Source: Orychophragmus violaceus (lineage: Eukaryota; Streptophyta; Magnoliopsida; Brassicales; Brassicaceae). From it: DNA of 64,000 nt. Every line of letters starts with the position of its first letter. Position 1 is the first letter of the stretch. Shown piece after piece: positions 54,267 through 64,000 of this stretch. The stretch is from contig CM058232.1 of the NCBI GenBank assembly GCA_030180135.1, positions 75,307,254-75,371,253 on the forward strand. Reading direction: 5' to 3'. Made by a program: the position numbers and the translations under genes. The notes beneath the pieces were generated by a model that had not been told where the DNA came from, searched no databases, and saw only the letters and a list, made by a program, of their open reading frames with translations.

Positions 54267-55386
54267 AGCTGAAAAACAAGGGAGGTTTTAGTTATGATGT
54301 TCAAGAAATGAGAAGTCTTAACTATTAAGAAAACTCGCATTATATTCAAACAATGTTTCCTCAGATGAATATAATGATCCAAGACCCTTACTTCACTAAA
54401 TTTGAGTGAGCCACTGGCTATCACCCAAATTTTAGCTATCTAGGTAAGCAACTCTTTGCTAGTTATATCCAATATAACTCTTGGTTGTGGATTGACATCT
54501 CATGTCCAATCCACCTGATGTCTCTGAGCCCAAAACGATTTTGATGGCCCAGTCAAGTAAACCAATCTCTTCAGTCATGTAATTGTTGATGTCTTGCACT
54601 GCAAGTCCATCAACACGATTACCTTCTGTCTTACTCATGAAATTGTGGACATCTTTCACTGCAAGTCTATCGCACAATTAGATGGGTCTTGACAGTTGAC
54701 AAGATTGGAAAGACATCAAGTATCACTTGATATTTGGTTGAGGAACGAAACCATTTAAAACGTTCAGTTTTATTATGTTTTAATTCTTCTAATTAAAATA
54801 TTTGTCTTGGTTTGGTTCTGTGGTTTCAGGTTCCATAACCTAAAACATCGAATCTTGTGTCGACCGACACTACTTTAGTGTCGATCGATGCTGATTAACC
54901 AAAACCAATCTGCGATAACCGATCAATCCAATTGATCCGGTTTTGAGTACCGGTCAGTGTCGATCGATGCTACATTAGCATCGGTCGATACCAACCCAAT
55001 CGCAATAAACCATTCTTAGCGTTTAACCATCATTAACCAAGCTCGATAACCGGTCCAATCCAATTGAACCGATTCATCAATCTCGCGAGGTTTGTGTCGA
55101 CCGACACAACTCTTGTGCCGATCGACACTAGGCGAAACATAAGTTTTATTCGGGTTTACACCATGCGAAAAACCCTAAATTTTATTCGGGTTTTCGCCCT
55201 GTGTCGATCGATGCCGGATTAGCATCGATCGACACCATGCGAAAAATCCTAAAAACGTTTTTCGAACAAAACCCTAAACTAGGTTACTTTGATCAGAAAC
55301 AAGTTTTAGCATGCTTGTATCAATTATACAGAGATCCAGATTCAACCAATCTAATCAACATGCTACCGATTCATTGGAACCCTAAA
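54267..55386 (-). other. Copia-F leader with four paired palindromes
   Basis: Non-coding. Pairs start at 54857/54878, 54957/54978, 55094/55115 and 55201/55222, each 21 bp apart. AATCCAATTGAACCG-like motifs (54918, 55055) recur as in Copia-A. Confidence 0.8.
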
Positions 55387-55398
55387 GCTCTGATACCA
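55387..55398 (-). other. Primer-binding site of Copia-F (iMet tRNA)
   Basis: On the minus strand TGGTATCAGAGC, one base from the 5' LTR. Confidence 0.92.
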
Positions 55399-55399
55399 C

Positions 55400-56078
55400 T
55401 GAAGGAATTTCTAGCAGTTCCTAATCCAATTAGGCAACCCTGGTCTGAATTCCAAGCCTAGGATCTAGGGTTCATGTAATTGAATCATTGGGATCTCAGA
55501 ATTACCTGGTGATTAGCAGCGGAAGATTTGCAGATAATCGAGATCTAGAGCGCCTCAAATGCTGCGCCTCTACTGGTATCCACACGCACACAAACTGAAC
55601 AGGAGGGATGCTAGTGCCTAGAGATCCAATCTCTTCAGAGGTTTCTACTCAAGTTCTGGTGGCTGTCTATTAGGTTAGGGAGCAGTTTAGGTCGACCATA
55701 TATCTTATATATGTCGACTTAAACCATAACAGAATTAACCAACGATTAAACCGAATTAATCTGATTAATCCGCGAGTTGCATCGATCGATGCACTATCTG
55801 CATCGATCGACACTGCCCCAGAATATTGATATCGAATGCATATCAAATATGCATTCACCAGATCATTACATTAATGATCAACCTCGTCTTTAACGTCTAG
55901 TTTGCTTAGGTGTGTGACCCTGTAGGATCATATAACACTAGCAATGAGTTCTAACCTCATTGATCATAAGTGGCTTCTAGCAAAGCATTATGACTACCTT
56001 GTGTCATATGATTGTCTCATCTCGACAATACGACTTTCACTTGGAGTAAGTACAATAGATTTTAGGACATTCCCAACA
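55400..56078 (-). repeat. 5' LTR of Copia-F
   Basis: A 679-bp LTR, nearly identical to 49198-49878. Paired palindromes lie near 55779 and 55800. Confidence 0.95.
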
Positions 56079-56447
56079 GTCTTCTCTTTCATCTGAATAC
56101 ATAAAATCAGAGATAGCCTTTAAAAACGGTGCGGTTGGATTTTTGGCATGGAAACATGCATTCTCCAGTTTGATGATTCCTAGCCTATCGTGGTGAGTCT
56201 TGATTAGATCAATCTGGAAGAGAGTATCCGTGTGGTCAGCGTCATCACAAAGTGTCTTGCATACCGCTCTGATCTTGTAGTGGTCACGGATGCTTTCACT
56301 GGCATTTTTAACCAATATTAATCTCATTAATGCAAGTGGTACGTCAAGGAGATTGGGGGATGGAAGGAAAGCGTTTTTAGGATTTGTGTCGCTCATCAAT
56401 GGCACTGTTTTTTGTGTGTAGGTGGAAACAGTATAACAGGTAGACAT
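56079..56447 (-). pseudogene. F-box-like paralogue 2, N-terminal half
   Basis: The frame from Met 56447 (M-S-T-C-Y-T-V-S, as in paralogue 1) to the Copia-F target site. It has the F-box-like block (D-V-P-L-A-L-M-R-L-I-L-V-K-N-A-S-E-S-I, R-A-V-C-K-T-L), D-H-T-D-T-L-F-Q-I-D-L-I-K, then L-E-N-A-C-F-H-A-K-N-P-T-A-P-F-L-K-A-I-S and D-E-R-E-D at the break. The frame could extend upstream to 56537, but the paralogue comparison favours 56447 or the internal Met before S-D-T-N-P-K-N. Confidence 0.65.
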
Positions 56448-58562
56448 ATTTGACATATAAAGGACAACCCCGTTGCAACGTTTCATATTAAACATTAACT
56501 GCATCGAACGGTATAAATCAAACCGCCAAAAGCACAATCCATGGATATAAGTACAAAAGCGTTTGAAGTTGTACTGTTTGTATACATTTGATATGAAGTT
56601 GTGACATGTGTGGATCGTAAAAGTTTGATAGTTAATAGATGATCGAAAATATGTTGGAAAGAGGATAATGATGAAGTGTGTTTTTAAATTTGAAAAGCGT
56701 AGAAGTGAAAATTGTTTTGTACCCTACCCGATGGATGGACAATCATACTATTGTGTGGTTGGAATGAAACAGTAGTCCAGGGAAGCAGTAAATGTTTTAA
56801 AAAAAGCAGAAATTGGATTCTGGATTAAAAAAAATGCAAAAATAGCGTTTAAAACAGTGGACATAGGAAAGGCGCAAGTCAGCATAATGTAGATGGTATG
56901 GATAGTAGTAATTCGTGGTGTTTAAAACAACGCAGGTGGATAATGTTGGGTATTTTTTTAACAAGTGATGTAAAGCGATTTAAAACAGTGGTAAAACAGC
57001 GCAGGTGAAAGCAATGTGCCTGCCTACGCATCCGCTTGTCTACTGCTGAACTTTGAGTCTTAATAATGAATGTATGTATTCTACTGCCTAAAGGCAACGA
57101 CCCACATGAGTTATGGCAACAACCCACATGAGTTAAATAATGTTAAACTTATCCTGATTATGTCTCCTGGGAGGATGTACTTTCTTATCTCGCGCGACTT
57201 CGAAGGAGATATTTCTTTCCATCCTACTTAATTGTGTCCATAGAGCATCAATGATGTGGAAAGAAAGCAGCTAAAAATGTCGTCGTAGAGTGTTGATAGA
57301 ACATCTGTTAGGGGCATAAATGTAGTAGGAAGAGATTGTTATGGAGGACATTATTAGTTGTATACATCTATGTGGATAGTAGGAGTAAAAAGGCATGTAT
57401 AAAATGAGTAGAAGAATGTATCTTTTTGGTAGATAGTACGATCATAAATTGGAACTGTCGCTATATGGTATAAGGAAAAACACAAAATGTAAACAAACAA
57501 AGAGTACCACTTATATGGAGGTTTACAATTTTTGAATAGTTTTATTTTGTTTCATGGATCTGTTTTAGTTGTCGAGTTTTGCATGTTCGCTAATTGATTT
57601 GACAAGTGGATATAAAGTTGTCTAAAACACTGCAAAATCTAATAGTTGAGTAGGTGTTATGAAAATTATTATTTAAAATTAGTGGGAGTGACAAGTGATG
57701 TGAGATAATGTTGATTTTTTTTACGAAACCTAGTCTCTGAAGGTAGGCTTGCATCGATAAATATGCTAAAGAACTAATTAATAGTTCAATAAATTGTAAA
57801 AATGAGCCAAGACTTCTAGGAAATAGACAGAACTATTAGTTAGTGTTGAACAACTAACTAGTGGATAGTTTAATAATGAATATGTAGTCATGGTATATAT
57901 ATAAATGAGTCAAAATATGTAGAAGTTTTGGAATATATATGATACATTATTGGAACTAATTTCCCGATGTACAAATGAGACTAGGAGTAGGGTTAATGAG
58001 AGGGTGATAAGAGAAAAAGGGCATATGTGTAAATTTTGGTAAATGATGGTTAATGATAAACAATGCAAAATTTAAGATCACAAATTGTCTTATTGTGGTG
58101 GATACGTGCTAACAGGATTAACAGGTGATGATGTCTATGTTGGATAGTGTGTCAATTGACAGTTGTTAAAGGAGGATAATCATAAAGGTCGCTTCCCCCC
58201 AGACGTATTTATGAGAAAGAATAAAGTTAATGTTTAACTGTTATGAGCATAAAGACGGCATGAAAATTGTGAACTATGATTTGACGGCTAAACGGTTGAG
58301 GGTTCGCCATTTGTGATAATTAGGTTGTAAATATTTATTTTATTTGTTTAATATGTTTGGCATTTACAGAAAAGTTATACTACTAGATCATGGATAGGAC
58401 AAAGAGATATTGATGGATGCCGAATACATAGTGATAGTGTAATACAAAAAGAAGAGGGATAAACAAACTAAAAAGGGTATCAATTGCGTTATGCGCATAC
58501 ATTACAGTATTTTCATAATTAAAGACATTTAGGAACATTTTAATCAAATATTTAGTCTAGAA
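56448..58562. other. Intergenic part of duplicated F-box unit 2
   Basis: No gene. Homologous in patches to 47074-48270 (unit 1). An ORF at 56879-57127 has no recognisable content. Near 57100 the 15-bp phrase AACGACCCACATGAG / AACAACCCACATGAG is repeated in tandem. Confidence 0.55.
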
Positions 58563-59400
58563 TTAAGCACCCCAAACACCACCGTTTTGGACTCCTCCTT
58601 CACCCAAACCGGGACCGTTGTGCATTGCCGGTTGGTGCCAACTGCCGGCGTTATCTATCGAACCGCCGGTAACTAGGGCTTCGAAGATATCAGGCCACTC
58701 GAGAAATGTTTGGGGAATGATTTAAAAAAAACAGAAAGTCTCAATGGCCCAGAAACATTCATTGCACATACCGTGACCTTTGACATCTTCATGCATGATA
58801 TCTAGCCAATATCGATATACGGAGAAACGGCATGTCTGGATTCTGTCTTCGTCAACCGCATCCTTGATCACCGTTCGAAGGAGATGCAGCCGATAGGCCA
58901 GGGAGATCGCTCAAACTCCCTGACATGCCTCCTCAAAGAACGTATGGTAGCACGAGAAAGGAAAGGAATGGTGGAACCTGAATCCAAGGCATGATAGATA
59001 GATCGACGGATGACTTCGTAGCAATAGACATCAGGTTTGCATCCAGCAACTGCGCAACGTTTGATCTGTTGGAAGGCTTCTGGAATTACATATCTGTATT
59101 CTGTGTACATGAAATCTGAAATCGCTTTCAGAAACACATCAATTATGTTGTTGGCGGCCAAACAGGCGTTGTACAACAAGGCGACACATTCATGGTTGTC
59201 TTCTGAAGGGGCAGCCTGAAATGTTCCCGAAGGTTATCACTAGCATTCCTTGCAAGGATTGACCTCCTCAGATTAGGCGAAAGTTCTAGAACATTGAGAA
59301 CCGGGCGGTTAGAGCTAGATGATTCAACAATATGGGACATTATTCTTCTCATTTTGAGTGATGTGTATTGAGTGTGTGGACATCGATTTAGGGTCAACAT
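58563..59400 (-). pseudogene. F-box-like paralogue 3, degenerate
   Basis: The N-terminus starts at Met 59400 or 59352 (V-L-E-L-S-P-N-L-R-R-S-I-L-A-R-N-A-S-D-N-L-R-E-H-F). About 35 residues covering the rest of the F-box-like block are then missing, and the frame changes (about 59215). The middle part is open at 59179-58868 (Y-N-A-C-L-A-A-N-N, V-F-L-K-A-I-S-D-F-M-Y, C-Y-E-V-I-R-R-S-I-Y, R-R-H-V-R-E-F-E-R). Another shift precedes the Cys/His block (V-K-G-H-G-M-C-N-E-C-F-W-A-I-E-T, about 58790-58745), and a T/A run near 58722 shifts it again. The Gly-rich end (G-G-V-Q-N-G-G-V-W-G-A) stops at 58563-58565. Confidence 0.6.
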
Positions 59401-60769
59401 CTACTATTTATAGATGCGAAACGACGCAACGTTTCAGTTTAATCGCAATGTTTCGATTTTCAACAAATGGATGGGTATACTACAATCGGAAGACATGTTA
59501 GCTATATGGTATAGTTGTAGATGGAGAGAAATATTAGTAAAATAGGTAAATCGACGCCATGATGGATAGTAATGCCCATATTAGAGTAACAAATTTAAAA
59601 ATGGATGGCAATGCTCATGGGGGATTGGTGTCTAATCCGGAATTAGTTATATGTATTCTATATATACCGTGTGAACATGGAAACGCCAGCACGTAATCAA
59701 GATAGTAAGAGCTTGACGTTAATACAATAGGGAAAGGCTGATACAAATATAAAGGATTTTGCAATTAAATGATGGATAGCCATACTCCTGAGTGAATATA
59801 CTGAGTTATTTGGATACAATATGAAAGCCGCCATGATAGATAGTAATGCCGAACTAAAGCAAAAAATAAGCATGAATAGTCATGATTTAGGTTTATTGGT
59901 GTCTAATCTGGCCGCTGAAGACTAGGACTACATTGGTGTCTAATCTTATATGTTAAATCTTGTGGATATGTTATATGTCAAAATTTTATGTTAAATCTTA
60001 TGGATAGATTATATTAACCAAAATGAATCTTTTGTATCTTTTTATGTTTGACTATATGATATAGGTGTGGGGGTATCCACACTTGTAGATGGAGAGAAAT
60101 ATTTGTAAAACAGGTAAATCATTTCAGTGAGGTAGTAATGCCACACTAAACCAACAAATGTAAGCATGGATGGTCATGCTTCATGGTGAATTGATGTCTA
60201 ATCTGACCGATGAAGCTATTACATTTATGGATACTGTTTAGAAGCAGGAAATTACTTTAATGTATTCTATACATATCAGAGATCATGGATACTCCAACAT
60301 GTAATCAAGATAGTAAGAGGTTGACGTCAATATAGGAGGAAAATGTTGATGTAAATGGAAAGGAATTTGTAACTAATTGATGTATAGTTATAATCCTGAG
60401 TGAATCGACTGTACCCAGTCTAGTAGGATAAGTTAAGTTATTTAGATATGATGTGACAGTAATATAGATTTTTAATAAATCCTTTTATCATAATATCGAA
60501 AAAGGTTTTTATTAATAGCATTGAAACTATAAACATGATTTGGCAAATAAAATTATTTCATTTAGTTCAAAATTTTAATGGCGAATTTTTCAACAATGGT
60601 TGTGGGTTATTGTATTAAATTGATTTACTCAAAACAGAGGATGGAAGACAATAAATAAATGAAAAGTGTCCTAAATGGTGGATATAATGAATACAGTATC
60701 AATAGTTTTTGATCCATCCAACTTAATCGGTGGATAGAATGAAAACAATAAGTATTTGAAGAACATTAC
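59401..60769. repeat. Intergenic with three long degenerate tandem repeats
   Basis: Units start near 59510, 59825 and 60085. Each has GTAGATGGAGAGAAATATT or GCCATGATGGATAGTAATGCC-like openings, then GGTGTCTAATC. Units 1 and 3 are complete and share AATCAAGATAGTAAGAG, TTGACGT and ATAATCCTGAGTGAAT. The middle one is partial. No ORF supported. Confidence 0.65.
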
Positions 60770-61242
60770 AGTGCCCTAACCCTGGAGGCATTACGTCAGG
60801 GTTATTACCACCGTACAACCTACCGGCTACTTGCCCATTATAACCCCATACGTCAACCACATTTGTAGATTGGCACCGACGTCACCGTCAGGATCAGGGA
60901 CATTAGCGCCTACTAAACGTCGCCTGCGTTTTCCGGCTGATATTCCCATTCAGATAGTTCAACCCATCTGGAGAAAGTCCCCGGGGTTATATGGAAGAAC
61001 GCAGCAGTCTCAATAGCTCATAAACAAAGATGGCACATACCGTGACCTTTTACATTTTCGTTCATCAGGTCAAGCCAGTAGCGATGAACGACACATGGGC
61101 ATGTTGCGATTCCTCCGGGGTTGAGAGAGTCACGTATGGTTCTGAGATGAGGTGAGATGTAGCCAGCCCAAGTTATTCTTGTTACAATCGGCGGCGAGGC
61201 CGTTCCAACCCAGCCCATAAATTACATACGTCTACACTCCCT
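60770..61242 (-). pseudogene. F-box-like paralogue 4, C-terminal fragment
   Basis: Only the C-terminal part remains: C-P-C-V-V-H-R-Y-W-L-D-L-M-N-E-N-V-K-G-H-G-M-C (about 61110-61035), then a Trp codon changed to a stop (near 61018), then A-I-E-T-A-A-F-F in the same frame. Further decay follows towards 60770, with a Gly/Asp-rich end. The F-box-like N-terminus is absent. The retroposon at 61243 adjoins the break. Confidence 0.55.
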
Positions 61243-62433
61243 CTAGAGTTCGCCCTAAAAACCTCTCTGGTTCAGAAACCAAGAAGCACAACAAGCTCAT
61301 TTTTCGCCGTCGTCATTCCTCCCCGATGGCCGGTCTGCCTTTACGGCGTCGAGGAGGGACTTCTTTCACTTTTATTTTTGTGTCTCGGCGTAGATCTCCT
61401 GTGCATCCCGTATCAGTGGCCGGTAACGGTGGTCTTTAGATCTTCTCTGACGTTTGGTGAGTTTCTGATTCACGGCATGTGGTGATCTGTGCTACCGGTT
61501 CTTCTGTTCCGTCGCAGTTGAGGGGCTTTTCTTTGTTTGTCTTCTCGCCTCTCCGGTGGTGGTTGTCCTCGTCGGAGCCTGCGGTGGGTCACCCTCCTTC
61601 AGGAGCCTCATCTGTCGTGTATGGTGAATCTGGTAGGTGAGCTTTAGATTCCCGGTTTTTGTCTCGGCTATTTGATATGTAGTGTGATTTAGGTGTTGTT
61701 TGGTTGTTTGGTAATGTTAGTCTAGTTAGATGGTTTGGATTGCTCCGACTATTAGGGTGGCTTGGTCAAATATCTTGATAGAGTTTCAACTTCATGGATG
61801 GGAGCCTTCTTTCTACCCTTAATAGGCTTCGAGTGGTGATGTTCTTTGCTTTGGGATTGTTCTTTTCCTTTCTGTTGGTTGCATTGGTATAGTTCATGCG
61901 GCTCTCCTCCTTATCTTCCGCCTCTGGTCTCCTATCTTGGGCAAGGGTTCTCCTGCTCAACCTTAATGAATTGAGGCTTCGGCCTTCTCGCATTTAGTCG
62001 TTTGTCGACGAATGGTAAACATATGTTCCTTCGTCTTCCTCGGTTTGGTCTGCATACGGCTTGCTCATAGGCTCCAATTGGTGGAGCAATATAATGAGTG
62101 TCAGTGGGTCTACCGGAATAAGTATCGACTTCAGATGTTTCACTCCTTTTCTCTTCCGATGCTTCGTGGTCGCTGCCTTTTCGTTGTCTAGTCTGCTAAT
62201 TCTCGATCTGATCCGTGCTGATTTGTAGTCGATGGTAGTTTTTATTATCTAGCTTTTTATGTTTTAATGGTTGATTGTGGTTTTTCTTTGGCTCCCGGGT
62301 GCGGGCTTTTGGCTCCGGTATCGTGTTTGATAGCCAGCTCAATCTTAATTAAATCCGTATCCGATCTTTGTATCCGAACATGTGTTTTACGTTGTATTTC
62401 TAATCGAAAATCTTTTAGTGAAAAAAATAGGTT
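61243..62433 (+). mobile_element. Second Sadhu-like poly(A) retroposon
   Basis: A 1.2-kb G+T-rich non-coding block related to 27190-28427. It shares the start CGCCCTAAAA, the CTTCGTCTTCCTCGGTTT and GGAGCAATATAATGAGT blocks (about 62030-62100), and the end CTTTTAGTGAAAAAAA. No clear target duplication was found, so it may be older or rearranged. Confidence 0.65.
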
Positions 62434-62984
62434 TTAGTTTTAGTTTTTTGTTTTTTGAATTTGGGTTTTTATATTTTTAATTGCTAGAAATGTAGACTAT
62501 TTTTCTAACCTAGCCTTAGTTGATTAGTATATGTTTTGCTTTAAGGCTATAAAAAACTAAAGTGGTGATCATCAAAACAAACAAAATATTGCTAATAAAA
62601 AACTAAATAAAATTGATAAGAAGAAAATGAAGTAAGAATATGAAAAAATGTTTTAGAAAGAAACAAAAAGCAGTTAGAGTGAAGTGTAATTATAGGATGA
62701 ACGTATTTTCTAAAACTAATAAAACAAAGTTTATGCAAAGTTAAAAACATATAAAATGAAATTATTAAAAATTGTTAAATTTAATGATAAAAGGTGAATT
62801 TAATTTTGTATCCTCATTGTTCTTCTTCAGTTTTGATGAAAACAATTTTTTTTTCCTATTTACTGGAATGCAAAGGAAAAAATATGTCTAAATATTGAAG
62901 ATATTTCCTCTTAGATAGTGTAAATTTTGAGGTATATCACATTACTCCTCATTGTATTCCTCCAAACTTTCTTTCTCTCTTTCT
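62434..62984. other. AT-rich intergenic
   Basis: I see no gene, RNA or element ends. Strongly A/T-rich until the CT-rich run at 62960-62992. Confidence 0.5.
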
Positions 62985-64000
62985 CTCTTGCAGGCATCCT
63001 AGGCGATTTCCGGCAGACTCTCCGGCGATTCTCGCCGGAGAGGGCTTTTCTTCTTTTCTTCCTTTTTTCTCTCTCTTCTCCTCTCTCCTTCCAGATCTAG
63101 TGCCGGGTCTCCTCTCTCTGGCGGTGGTTGCGGTGGTCCTCCGGTTTTCTCTACGGTTTCGACTTGGTTTTGGTCCCGGTATTGTGAGGACCAAGTCCGG
63201 TGGCTTCTCCACTCTCGTCGTGTTCTGTAGTGGCGCCGGTGGGTCCTTGGCGTTTAGCGGTGCTTTCCTCCTCCTGGTGGTGCTCTGTTAGGTCGCGGTG
63301 GTTCCGGAGCGGTTACGTTGGGTTGCTCTCCCCCGACTCTACCCGCTAGTGGTCGGCGGTATATCGGGTGTGGGGTTCTGCGGCGAGGACGGTGGACCGA
63401 TCATAGTCCTGGGTGGTGGTGGCTCTCTTTCTGGAGGTCCTTCGGTCTCCGGCTTAGGCATCTCCGACTGGTGGAGGTGGACCGACAATAGCTAGAGTCT
63501 GCGGGCTCCGCTCCGCCTGTTCTTAGGCACCGTCTTTCTCCTCCGGTTTTCTCCCACCTCGTCTTATGTTTCAGCTGCGATTTGCTCGCGGTGGTTCTGG
63601 AGTTGTTCTTGTTGGATTGTTCTCTCCCGATTCTGCCCGCTAGAGGACGACGGTAGATCGGGAACGGTGCTTTGCGGCGAAGATGGTGGACCGATTATAG
63701 TCTTGGGTGGTGGCGGCTCTCATTCTGGAGGCTTCTCGGACTCTGGTTTAGGCATCTCCGTCTGGAGGAGGTGGACCGACAATAACTGTAGTCCGAGAGC
63801 TCCGCTCAGCCTGCTCTTAGGCATCGTCTTCTTCTCCGGTCTTTCCCACTGCGGCTTCTGTCTCAGCTCCGATTTCCTGGAAGTCGGCGTCAATGGAGTT
63901 CTCGGTTGCTCGTTTGTGCTATTGGTGGTCCCGTGACGGGCTAGGAGTCTGCAAACTCCGGTGATTCTTCCCTCTCTGCGGCGGCGTTTCTTCCTTTCGG
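62985..64000 (+). repeat. GC-rich block with a ~295-bp tandem duplication, cut by the window end
   Basis: Base composition changes abruptly to G/C/T-rich. Two related units share GGTGGACCGAT-ATAGTC, GGTTTAGGCATCTCCG-like and GGTGGACCGACAATA phrases, with GCGGCGA at 63380 and 63674 (period about 294). Both units keep a similar translation (C-G-E-D-G-G-P-I-I-V-L-G-G-G-G-S), but the ORFs are only 65-90 codons long. Composition resembles the poly(A) retroposons at 27190 and 61243. It may be the 5' part of another retroposon or LINE. Confidence 0.5.

Larger units (their letters stand above)
49198..56078 (-). mobile_element. Copia-F, youngest full-length Ty1/copia element
   Basis: A 6.9-kb minus-strand element with LTRs of 681 and 679 bp that differ by about 3-4 substitutions and one 2-bp indel. 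A perfect target duplication GTCTT lies at 49193-49197 and 56079-56083. PBS at 55387-55398; PPT at 49879-49889. Gag is intact, but pol is frameshifted, carries LTR-like inserts, and lacks the RT C-terminus and RNase H at the same joint as Copia-C. Near-identical LTRs with a defective pol imply recent movement in trans. Confidence 0.95.

Noticed and set aside
63100..63936. Gly-rich ORFs treated as a protein gene
   Set aside because: Each is under 90 codons, interrupted between the repeat units, and without a recognised domain. Kept only as a repeat feature.

Overview
This is plant nuclear DNA, almost certainly from a Brassicaceae species. The one clearly intact gene is an orthologue of Arabidopsis TCP1 (a CYC/TB1-clade TCP transcription factor). 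The rest is mostly transposable elements, with LTR elements primed from initiator-Met tRNA, a mudrA-type MULE, hAT-type MITE debris and Sadhu-like poly(A) retroposons. I see no prokaryotic, plastid or mitochondrial signature. Species cannot be determined from the sequence alone.

Layout. (1) 1-17117: one degenerate minus-strand MULE transposase gene, split into three pieces by two Ty1/copia elements: Copia-A (398-7496, minus) and Copia-B (9420-16170, plus, 5' LTR truncated). (2) 17118-18531: intergenic DNA and a degenerate ~92-bp tandem repeat, into which Copia-C (18532-25358, plus, TSD TATTC) inserted. (3) 25364-32425: AT-rich intergenic DNA with a 1.24-kb poly(A) retroposon (13-bp TSD), a tail-only retroposon scar, a hAT-type MITE (8-bp TSD) and a small TIR element. 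(4) 32426-33577: the TCP1 orthologue on the minus strand, with a 102-nt intron and an 11-nt last coding exon. (5) 36092-61242: a head-to-tail cluster of four F-box-like paralogues on the minus strand, in duplicated segments of about 2.5 kb. Copia-D (36903-47068) sits just upstream of the first and itself carries a nested gag-only LTR element E (38793-43815). Copia-F (49198-56078) splits the second paralogue. The third and fourth are degenerate. (6) 61243-64000: a second copy of the poly(A) retroposon family and a GC-rich, tandemly duplicated stretch running off the window.

How the parts relate. By-eye LTR divergence ranks the insertions C (about 3.6%), D (about 2%), A (about 1.7%), B and E (about 1.2%), F (about 0.5%). 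This agrees with E lying inside D. The most unusual signal is a paired 14-bp palindrome, consensus GTGTCGATCGACAC, with its two copies nearly always 21 bp apart. It occurs in the LTRs of A, C, D and F, three or four times in each surviving leader of A, C and F, and inside the pol regions of C and F on LTR-like fragments. C and F also share one deletion joint that removes the end of reverse transcriptase and all of RNase H. They therefore look like members of a non-autonomous lineage that spread in trans.

All percentages, repeat periods and homology calls were made by eye. Family names come from recognised motifs, not from database searches.
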